DNA of 12,481 nt, taken from NCBI GenBank assembly GCA_051747985.1, contig JBNJGU010000070.1:1-12481 (forward strand), given 5' to 3'. Positions 6,571-12,481 of this stretch are shown in pieces (the first letter of the stretch is position 1; each line of letters opens with the position of its first letter). Under the pieces are notes generated by a model. That model ran no database searches. It had not been told where the DNA came from and saw only the letters and a program-made list of their open reading frames with translations. The stretch is from PWQG01 sp051747985 (lineage in GTDB: Bacteria; Pseudomonadota; Gammaproteobacteria; Pseudomonadales; Pseudohongiellaceae). The position numbers were made by a program, and so were the translations under genes.

Positions 6571-8003
6571 TATAACGATCGCTGATTCCGGACCAGTGGC
6601 CGTAATGTGGCGGTTTCACCGCTGACCTCGACCGACGACGGCGCGCAACGTTTACCGCCCCCGTCCCTCGTCCGGTACATGTCGGCGTCGGCATGACACA
6701 TGATTGCCTGGCGGTCCTTGCCATCGTCGGGATAGACACCCACGCCAACACTGACGCTCACATCCAGTTCGCAGCCCTCGACGTTCAACGGCTGCTGATC
6801 AACGGCCCGCGCGAGCGCGTCCGCAAATTGGACCGCTTCCTGGCGCGTGTTGATCCTGATAAGGAGGACGACGAACTCGTCGCCTCCCTGGCGGGAGAGC
6901 GTATCGGTGATCCCCATGCAACTCGTCAAGCGTTCGGTAATCGCACAGAGCACCTGATCGCCGGCATCATGACCCATCGAATCGTTGATTGCCTTGAAAT
7001 GATCCACGTCCACGAACAGCAGGCCAACCTTGTGGCCGTCCCGAGCCGCCATCCGGAGCGCCTCTGCCAGCCGTTCTTCCAGCACCATCCGATTCGCAAG
7101 TCCGGTCAGGGCGTCATGGCGGGCAAGGTGGGCCATCCTCCGGATTACGGCGCGAGACTGACTGACGTCGCGGAATACGATGACCGCGCCGGTTACCCCG
7201 CCCTCGCGATCATGGATCGGGGCCGCCGAGTCCTCGATGCCCAGCTCCGTACCGTCGCGGCATAGCAGCACACAATTCGCCGCCAATTCCACGGGCTCGT
7301 CGGCTGCAATGGCCCGCTGCGCCGGATTCGCGGCCGGAACACGGCTGGCGCCATCGATGATGACGAATACTTCACTCAATGACCGGCCCGCGGCATCGAC
7401 ACCAGTCCATCCCGTGAGCGTCTCCGCGATCGGGTTAAGATAGGTGATATTGCCTTCGATGTCGGTCACGAGCACGGCATCCCCGATCGAGTTCAGCGTG
7501 ACCTGCGCACGCTCCTTCGCCATGAACAGGATCTCGTCGGCGTCTCGCAGCGCAACCATGACTGCCTTGCGTTCGCCAACATATCGCAGGGTGTCCGACA
7601 GCCAACGTCGCTCCCACCGGGCATCCCTCGTGCCGCTATCGATCCTGTTGTCGTCATCCCGCACGCCACGAGCACCGAACCCGATGCCAGTCAGCGGGAG
7701 GATCAACGCATCGTCGGTGGCCTGGCGAATGCGATCGAGTGCCTGCCCGTAATTACGTTCGGGCGAGAGGCTCCTGCCAATCAGCACGACATCGACATCA
7801 CCACGTTCGAGGCGCTCGGTGGCCAGCGATAGCTGCGTAAGCCATTCGAATCGGCACGCGTCCCCGGGTAAGCCAGCGAGGATACTGCTGATCCACCTTG
7901 CCACTTCGCCTTCAGCCTCGATGAGCAGGACAACAACACTAGCGCGAACCGCCGGGACGCCGGTCGGCGCGTCGATGGCCACGCTTTCAGGGTCATACGG
8001 CAT
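6570..8003 (-). CDS. Degenerate receiver-PAS-GGDEF diguanylate cyclase
   Basis: A 477-residue cytosolic protein predicted to make c-di-GMP from two GTP. Residues about 21-140 resemble a response-regulator receiver fold (VVVLLIEAEG, then DVVLIGRSL), but the phospho-acceptor Asp position reads Gly76, so phosphorylation is unlikely. A PAS domain spans about 160-285 (LNSIGDAVLVTDIEGNITYL; PIHDREGGVTGAVIVFRDVS). The GGDEF domain (about 290-450) is intact, with HDALTGLANR, the metal-site VDVDHFKAIND (331-341) and RQGGDEFVVLL (371-381). The inhibitory RxxD site five residues before GGDEF is not conserved (GITD, with Gly for Arg), so product inhibition is probably lost. I chose the ATG at 8003 over an in-frame start at 8069 because it has an excellent ribosome site (GGGAGG, 8009-8014) and the upstream extension is Cys-rich and unlike the family. 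The 3' end overlaps the EAL gene by one base. Confidence 0.93.
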   Translation of the reverse strand: MPYDPESVAIDAPTGVPAVRASVVVLLIEAEGEVARWISSILAGLPGDACRFEWLTQLSLATERLERGDVDVVLIGRSLSPERNYGQALDRIRQATDDALILPLTGIGFGARGVRDDDNRIDSGTRDARWERRWLSDTLRYVGERKAVMVALRDADEILFMAKERAQVTLNSIGDAVLVTDIEGNITYLNPIAETLTGWTGVDAAGRSLSEVFVIIDGASRVPAANPAQRAIAADEPVELAANCVLLCRDGTELGIEDSAAPIHDREGGVTGAVIVFRDVSQSRAVIRRMAHLARHDALTGLANRMVLEERLAEALRMAARDGHKVGLLFVDVDHFKAINDSMGHDAGDQVLCAITERLTSCMGITDTLSRQGGDEFVVLLIRINTRQEAVQFADALARAVDQQPLNVEGCELDVSVSVGVGVYPDDGKDRQAIMCHADADMYRTRDGGGKRCAPSSVEVSGETATLRPLVRNQRSL

Positions 8004-8008
8004 TGTGA

Positions 8009-8014
8009 CCTCCC
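8009..8014 (-). promoter_or_regulatory. Strong ribosome binding site of the diguanylate cyclase gene
   Basis: GGGAGG on the minus strand, five bases before the ATG at 8003. It is the clearest Shine-Dalgarno site in the window and decides the start: the longer in-frame start at 8069 would place this site inside the coding region. Confidence 0.85.
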
Positions 8015-8097
8015 TCGGGCGGATAACATCGCTGCAAACCAGCAGTCTGCACAGGCACAAGCATCGCAAGCACCCGACTGATCTGGATGCTCGCTGA

Positions 8098-8127
8098 ACA
8101 ATAATTCGAATGCAGAATGCCTGACAA
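8098..8127 (-). promoter_or_regulatory. Candidate sigma70 promoter for the cyclase-phosphodiesterase operon
   Basis: On the minus strand, TTGTCA (8122-8127, five of six consensus bases) is followed after 18 bases by TATTGT (8098-8103, four of six). Transcription would begin near 8091 and leave a leader of about 88 bases before the ATG at 8003. The palindrome at 8170-8180 lies about 40 bp upstream of the -35 box. Confidence 0.45.
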
Positions 8128-8317
8128 CACGCGGGAACACTGTGCGCTCGACCACATAGGGAGCAACAAGTAGAATCTACCTCATAGGTCAGGGCGACCG
8201 GGATAGATCGTTGCGCTGCAAGAAGCGCGTTTTAGTAGCCATGAACGCCGGGGGCAGTTGAACGACCGTATCAGCATCGACGCTCGCAAGTCGCGCCAGA
8301 CTGAACAATCGACACAG

Positions 8318-8352
8318 AAAATACCTGCCCGGTAAAGTCAAGTATTGGCAGG
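8318..8352 (-). terminator. Possible guaA terminator
   Basis: Just past the guaA stop, the minus strand reads CCTGCC (8347-8352), 17 bases, GGCAGG (8324-8329), then a short T-rich TATTTT (8318-8323). The 6-bp GC-rich stem and T run fit an intrinsic terminator, although the loop is long and the T tract is brief. Confidence 0.35.
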
Positions 8353-8359
8353 CGCCGAA

Positions 8360-9940
8360 TCACTCCCACTCAATGGTGGCCGGCGGCTTGGACGATATAT
8401 CGTAGGTCACCCGTGACACATCCGTGATCTCGTTGATGATCCGGTTGCTGACCGTCTCGAGCAGTTCGTAGGGCAGGTGCGCCCAGCGCGCGGTCATGAA
8501 GTCGATGGTCTCCACCGCCCGCAGGCCGATCACCCAGGCATAGCGCCGGCCATCGCCGACCACGCCCACCGAACGCACGGGCATGAATACGGCAAAGGCC
8601 TGGCTGACCTTGTGATACTGATCGGCCCGATGCAACTCCTCGATGAAGATGGCGTCAGCGCGGCGCAGGATGTCGCAGTACTCTTTCTTCACTTCACCCA
8701 GGATGCGCACGCCCAGCCCCGGTCCGGGGAACGGATGGCGATAGACCATGTCATAGGGCAGACCCAGCTCCAGGCCGATCTGGCGCACTTCGTCCTTGAA
8801 CAGCTCGCGCAGCGGCTCGACGAGTTTCATTTTCATGTTTTCGGGCAGGCCGCCCACGTTGTGGTGGGACTTGATGACATGGGCCTTGCCGGTGCGCGAG
8901 CCGGCCGACTCGATCACGTCCGGGTAGATCGTGCCCTGGGCCAGCCAGTTCACATCGCGGATGCGCGCCGCTTCCCGATCAAACACGTCGATGAAGGTGT
9001 TGCCGATGACCTTGCGCTTCTGCTCGGGGTCGTCGATGCCTTTCAGCCGATCCAGAAACTCGTCCTCGGCATCCACACGCACCACATTCACGCCCATGTT
9101 GCGGGCGAAGGTGGCCATCACCTGCTCGCCCTCGTTCTGACGCAGCAGGCCGTTATCCACAAACACGCAGGTCAGCTGGTCGCCGATGGCCTCGTGCAGC
9201 AGCGCCGCCACCACCGAGGAGTCGACGCCGCCGGACAGGCCCAGCAGTACCTTGCCGTCACCCACGGTCTCACGGACCCGGGCAATGGCATCGTCGATGA
9301 TATTGGCCGAAGTCCACAACGCCTCACAGCCACAGATGTCCCGGACGAAGCGCTCCAGTATCCGTTTCCCCTGCAGGGTGTGCGTGACTTCGGGGTGGAA
9401 CTGCAGTCCGTAGAAATGCCGCGACTCATCCGCCATGGCGGCGATGGGTGCGCTGGGCGTTTCCGCAATCACAGTGAAGCCCGGCGGAGTGCTGATGACC
9501 TTGTCACCATGGCTCATCCATACTTCCAGGCGGCCTCGGCCATCCGGATCCACGTGGTCCTCGATACCGGCGAACAGTGCGCTCTCCACCGGCATGGTCA
9601 CTTCAGCGTAACCGAACTCGGATTTGTCCGAGCCCTGCACGGCTCCGCCCAGTTCGGCGGCCATGGTCTGCATGCCGTAGCAGATGCCAAGCAGCGGTAC
9701 CTGCAATTCGAACAACCAGGCCGCGGCCCGGGGTGACGTCTCAGCCGTTGCCGTCTCCGGACCACCCGAGAGAATGATGCCCTGCGGCGCGAAACCCCGC
9801 ACCTCGTCCTCGGCGCACTGATGGTCCCAGATCTCACAGTAGACGCCCAGCTCGCGCACGCGGCGGGCGATCAACTGGGTGTACTGGGACCCATAGTCCA
9901 GAATGAGTATCTTCTGGCCATGTATGTTCTGACTGCCCAT
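8360..9940 (-). CDS. guaA: GMP synthase (glutamine-hydrolysing)
   Basis: GuaA aminates XMP to GMP using glutamine and ATP, the last step of guanine nucleotide synthesis. The 526-residue length matches E. coli GuaA (525). The class I glutamine amidotransferase domain covers about residues 9-205: SGGPE (58-62), nucleophile Cys87 in GICYGMQTM, and His182 and Glu184 in LQFHPEVTHT. The ATP pyrophosphatase domain has the P-loop GLSGGVDSS (234-242). The C-terminal dimerisation domain contains HPFPGPGLGVRILGEV and ends in PPATIEWE, as is typical. The ATG at 9940 gives the usual NIHGQKILILDYGSQYTQLI start; its ribosome site (AGGAAT) overlaps the guaB stop codon region. guaB ends 9 bp upstream, so this is the standard guaBA operon. 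Confidence 0.99.
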   Translation of the reverse strand: MGSQNIHGQKILILDYGSQYTQLIARRVRELGVYCEIWDHQCAEDEVRGFAPQGIILSGGPETATAETSPRAAAWLFELQVPLLGICYGMQTMAAELGGAVQGSDKSEFGYAEVTMPVESALFAGIEDHVDPDGRGRLEVWMSHGDKVISTPPGFTVIAETPSAPIAAMADESRHFYGLQFHPEVTHTLQGKRILERFVRDICGCEALWTSANIIDDAIARVRETVGDGKVLLGLSGGVDSSVVAALLHEAIGDQLTCVFVDNGLLRQNEGEQVMATFARNMGVNVVRVDAEDEFLDRLKGIDDPEQKRKVIGNTFIDVFDREAARIRDVNWLAQGTIYPDVIESAGSRTGKAHVIKSHHNVGGLPENMKMKLVEPLRELFKDEVRQIGLELGLPYDMVYRHPFPGPGLGVRILGEVKKEYCDILRRADAIFIEELHRADQYHKVSQAFAVFMPVRSVGVVGDGRRYAWVIGLRAVETIDFMTARWAHLPYELLETVSNRIINEITDVSRVTYDISSKPPATIEWE

Positions 9941-9949
9941 CGGGAATTC

Positions 9950-11419
9950 CTAGCTGATACGGTAGTTGGGTGCTTCCTTGGTGATGCTCACGTCGTGGAC
10001 ATGGCTCTCATTCATGCCGGACGCGGTGATCTTGACGAACTGCGGCCTGGTGCGCATCTCCTCGATGGTCTCGCAGCCGGTGTAGCCCATGCTGGAGCGC
10101 AGGCCGCCCATCAGCTGATGCACGATGGCCGACATCGGGCCCTTGTAGGGCACCCTGCCTTCGATGCCTTCCGGCACGAGCTTCTCGGCTTCGCCGGTGC
10201 TGTCCTGGAAATAGCGGTCGCTGGAACCCTGGCTGTGCGACATGGCGCCCATCGAGCCCATACCACGGTAGGATTTGTAGCTCCTGCCCTGGAACAGCTC
10301 GACTTCACCCGGCGCCTCCTCGGAGCCGGCCAGCAGCCCGCCCGCCATGACCACGTGGGCGCCGGCAGCCATGACCTTGGCCAGATCCCCGGAGAAGCGG
10401 ATACCGCCATCGGCGATCAATCGTACCCTGGTGTCTTTCAACGCCTCGGCGACATTGGCGACGGCCGAGATCTGCGGCACGCCCACGCCGGTGACGATAC
10501 GGGTGGTGCAGATGGAACCGGGGCCGATGCCCACCTTGACCGCATCCGCACCCGCCTCAGCCAGCGCCCGGGCCGCCTCGGCGGTGGCAATGTTGCCGCC
10601 GATCACCGACAGGTCCGGATACAGCCCCTTGATGCGGCGTACCTGATCGATGACCCCTTTGGAGTGGCCATGCGCCGTATCCACGATGATGGCATCCACA
10701 CCGGCCTCGACCAATGCGTCGACCCGGTCGGGCGTTTCCGCGCCGGTACCCACCGCCGCCGCCACTCGTAAATGCCCCAGAGAGTCCTTGGCGGCATTGG
10801 GAAAATCTTCCGACTTGCGGATATCCTTGAGCGTGATCAGCCCCTTCAGCTCGAAGGCATCATTGACCACCAGGATCTTTTCAATGCGATGCTGGTGCAA
10901 CAGCGCCTTGATCTTTTCATTGTCGGCGTCCTCGCCGACCGTCACCAACTCGGGCTTGGGCGTCATGATGCTTTCGACCGCCGCCTCCAGGTTGGTCTCG
11001 AAACGCACGTCGCGACTGGTCACGATACCCACCAACTGGTCCCCGTTGACGACGGGCATACCAGAGATGTTGTTCTCACGCATCAACGCAATCAGTTCCT
11101 CGATGCTGGCATCGGGGGAAATCGTGATGGGATCCTTCACCACGCCACTCTCGAACTTTTTCACGGTCCGCACTTCACGGGCCTGCTGCTCGATGCTCAT
11201 GCTCTTGTGGATCACCCCGAGCCCTCCTTCCTGGGCCATGGCGATCGCCAGACGGGCCTCGGTGACGGTATCCATGGCGGAAGAGATCAGGGGAATGTTC
11301 AGCGCAATCTGCTCGGTGAGGTGGGTCTTGAGGCTGACGTCCCTGGGCAGAACGATGGAGTGGGCGGGGAGAAGAAGGACATCATCGAATGTCAGGGCTT
11401 CCTCGACTATGCGCAACAT
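9950..11419 (-). CDS. guaB: IMP dehydrogenase
   Basis: GuaB oxidises IMP to XMP with NAD+, the committed step to guanine nucleotides. It is 489 residues from the ATG at 11419, against 488 in E. coli. The TIM barrel is split by a pair of CBS domains at about residues 95-205. Visible sites are SSAMDTVTE near 46, GPGSICTTR with the catalytic Cys304, DGGIRFSGDLAK, and the mobile flap with YRGMGSMGAM followed by SHSQGSSDRYFQ. The C-terminus ESHVHDVSITKEAPNYR is typical. The ATG at 11419 is preceded by AGGTGA at suitable spacing and yields MLRIVEEALTFDDVL as in E. coli; an in-frame GTG at 11428 would add three residues and overlap that ribosome site. It heads the guaBA operon and is transcribed away from xseA. 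Confidence 0.99.
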   Translation of the reverse strand: MLRIVEEALTFDDVLLLPAHSIVLPRDVSLKTHLTEQIALNIPLISSAMDTVTEARLAIAMAQEGGLGVIHKSMSIEQQAREVRTVKKFESGVVKDPITISPDASIEELIALMRENNISGMPVVNGDQLVGIVTSRDVRFETNLEAAVESIMTPKPELVTVGEDADNEKIKALLHQHRIEKILVVNDAFELKGLITLKDIRKSEDFPNAAKDSLGHLRVAAAVGTGAETPDRVDALVEAGVDAIIVDTAHGHSKGVIDQVRRIKGLYPDLSVIGGNIATAEAARALAEAGADAVKVGIGPGSICTTRIVTGVGVPQISAVANVAEALKDTRVRLIADGGIRFSGDLAKVMAAGAHVVMAGGLLAGSEEAPGEVELFQGRSYKSYRGMGSMGAMSHSQGSSDRYFQDSTGEAEKLVPEGIEGRVPYKGPMSAIVHQLMGGLRSSMGYTGCETIEEMRTRPQFVKITASGMNESHVHDVSITKEAPNYRIS

Positions 11420-11445
11420 AATATTCACCTATCCACAAAAGCAGC

Positions 11446-11474
11446 ATTATACAGATGTGCCGAAATCCAGTAAA
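11446..11474 (-). promoter_or_regulatory. guaBA promoter
   Basis: On the minus strand, a perfect -10 TATAAT (11446-11451) lies 17 bases after TTTACT (11469-11474, four of six -35 bases). Transcription should start near 11439, about 20 bases before the guaB ATG. No PurR-like box was recognised around it. Confidence 0.7.
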
Positions 11475-11495
11475 CCGGAACCAGGACTGAGCCCT

Positions 11496-11523
11496 TTGCC
11501 TGCCACTCCCGCTGGGGTATGAT
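11496..11523 (+). promoter_or_regulatory. Candidate xseA promoter
   Basis: TTGCCT (11496-11501, four of six) and TATGAT (11518-11523, five of six) are separated by 16 bases. The expected start of transcription is at about 11530, essentially on the xseA ATG at 11531. That would give a leaderless or nearly leaderless message. Confidence 0.5.
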
Positions 11524-11530
11524 CCCGGCC

Positions 11531-12481
11531 ATGAATGTCGATCACCTGATGCCTCCCGGACAACCCTCCGGCGCCACGCCCACCGTGCTGACGGTAAGCA
11601 GCCTCAACCGGATGGCGCGCTCACTGCTGGAGGATGGATTTCCTTCCGTGGTGGTGGAAGGCGAGATCTCCAACCTGGCCGTGCCGGCGTCCGGGCACTG
11701 GTACCTGACGCTGAAGGATGAGCGGGCACAGATCCGCTGCGCCATGTTCCGCGGCAACAACCGCTCGGTGCGCGTACGCCCCGCCAACGGCATGCTGGTG
11801 ACGGTACGCGGCCGGCTCAGCCTGTACGAGGCCCGGGGTGACTACCAGCTCATCCTGGACCGCATGGAAGAGGCCGGGGCCGGCGCACTGCAACGGGCAT
11901 TCGAGGAGTTGAAACAACGACTGCGCGACGAGGGCCTGTTCGATACCGAGCGCAAGAAACCGTTGCCCGCCCGCTGCCATCACGTCGCCATCGTCACCTC
12001 AAGGACCGGGGCCGCCCTGCAGGACATGCTGACGGTTTTCCAGCGGCGCTTCCCGTTGATGCGCATTACGGTTCTGCCGGTGCCAGTACAGGGCGACGAG
12101 GCTCCGCCCGCCATCGTCCGGGCGCTGCGGATCGCCAACCGGCGACGCCATGACCTGGCGTTCGACGCCCTGATCGTGGGTCGGGGCGGAGGCTCACTGG
12201 AGGACCTGCAGGCCTTCAACGAGGAGTCGGTGGCCCGGGCCATTGCCGCCAGTGAATTACCGGTGGTCAGCGCCGTGGGTCACGAGACCGATGTCAGCAT
12301 TGCTGACTTTGCCGCCGACGTCAGGGCGCCCACTCCGTCGGCCGCGGCGGAGCTGTTGAGCCCGGATGCCACCGCCCTGCAGCAACGCTTCACGCAGTCC
12401 GGGCAGCGACTGGCCAGCACCATGCAGCAACTCCTCCGACAGCGCCACGAACAGGTCCATACGCTGCTCCGGCGCCTGCGT
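11531..12481 (+). CDS. xseA: Exodeoxyribonuclease VII large subunit, N-terminal 317 residues (cut by right edge)
   Basis: XseA is the catalytic subunit of exonuclease VII, which degrades single-stranded DNA from both ends as a complex with many XseB subunits. Visible: an N-terminal OB-fold DNA-binding domain (about 18-115) with VEGEISNLAVPASGHWYLTL (42-61) and QIRCAMFRG (67-75), then the nuclease domain from about 140 with VTSRTGAALQD (155-165), IVGRGGGSLEDL (215-226), VSAVGHETDVSIADF (246-260) and RAPTPSAAAEL (265-275). The start of the coiled-coil region rich in Gln and Arg follows before the edge. The family is about 450 residues long, so roughly 130 are missing. The ATG at 11531 lacks a good ribosome site; an ATG at 11549 is an alternative with no better site. 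It diverges from guaB, as in other gammaproteobacteria. Confidence 0.97.
   Translation, partial: MNVDHLMPPGQPSGATPTVLTVSSLNRMARSLLEDGFPSVVVEGEISNLAVPASGHWYLTLKDERAQIRCAMFRGNNRSVRVRPANGMLVTVRGRLSLYEARGDYQLILDRMEEAGAGALQRAFEELKQRLRDEGLFDTERKKPLPARCHHVAIVTSRTGAALQDMLTVFQRRFPLMRITVLPVPVQGDEAPPAIVRALRIANRRRHDLAFDALIVGRGGGSLEDLQAFNEESVARAIAASELPVVSAVGHETDVSIADFAADVRAPTPSAAAELLSPDATALQQRFTQSGQRLASTMQQLLRQRHEQVHTLLRRLR

Larger units (their letters stand above)
8004..8359. other. Intergenic region between guaA and the c-di-GMP gene pair
   Basis: About 356 bases without a supportable gene. From guaA outward it contains a terminator-like hairpin (8318-8352), an 11-bp near-palindrome GTAGA-A-TCTAC (8170-8180), a sigma70-like promoter for the cyclase gene (8098-8127) and its ribosome site (8009-8014). 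The size of the gap and the terminator/promoter pair suggest that the c-di-GMP genes form their own transcription unit, separate from guaB-guaA. Confidence 0.5.

Noticed and set aside
8004..8069. N-terminal extension of the cyclase (Cys-rich, 22 residues)
   Set aside because: The strong ribosome site at 8009-8014 sits inside it, immediately before the ATG at 8003.
8213..8228. GCGCT-N6-AGCGC hairpin as a terminator
   Set aside because: The stem is only 5 bp. The plus strand has a short T run but no gene to end, and the minus strand has no T run.
8477..9736. 419-codon plus-strand open frame across guaA
   Set aside because: It lies antisense to guaA, whose product is recognised end to end; the translation is His/Gln-rich with no family features, as expected of the reverse strand of a GC-rich gene.

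Overview
The window is chromosomal DNA of about 60% G+C, probably from a gammaproteobacterium. GuaA, GuaB, TadA, PurL and XseA all read like gammaproteobacterial proteins, and the order xseA <> guaB-guaA ... tadA ... purL is the familiar gammaproteobacterial arrangement. I cannot name the genus from sequence alone; a sulfur or halophilic lineage of the Chromatiales type would fit but is not shown.

Layout from right to left, since nearly everything is on the minus strand. xseA (plus strand, cut by the right edge) and guaB diverge from a short intergenic region in which a sigma70-type promoter can be read for each. guaB and guaA form a tight purine operon (IMP to XMP to GMP) with a 9-bp gap. 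Next comes an accessory block. Two cyclic-di-GMP genes are fused by a TAATG stop/start overlap: a degenerate receiver-PAS-GGDEF diguanylate cyclase and a GAF-degenerate GGDEF-EAL phosphodiesterase. They are followed by a Crp/Fnr-type regulator in visibly more A+T-rich DNA, and then by a stand-alone Hen1-like RNA ribose methyltransferase. The conserved backbone resumes with tadA (tRNA adenosine deaminase) and purL (FGAM synthase, C-terminal half beyond the left edge), 17 bp apart.

How the genes work together: guaB, guaA and purL are purine synthesis, and GuaA makes GMP, the precursor of the GTP that the diguanylate cyclase consumes. The cyclase and the phosphodiesterase have opposite predicted activities and are probably made from one transcript, so they look like a local c-di-GMP setting module. 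The Crp/Fnr regulator lies downstream of them on the same strand, about 300 bp away, and may or may not be linked. The Hen1-like enzyme beside tadA puts two RNA-modifying enzymes side by side, but a gap of about 170-180 bp argues against tight coupling.

No tRNA, rRNA, CRISPR array, transposase or complete insertion sequence was seen. The most unusual items are the Hen1 catalytic domain without its usual RNA-repair partners, the paired cyclase/phosphodiesterase with several decayed regulatory or catalytic sites, and a possibly leaderless xseA transcript.
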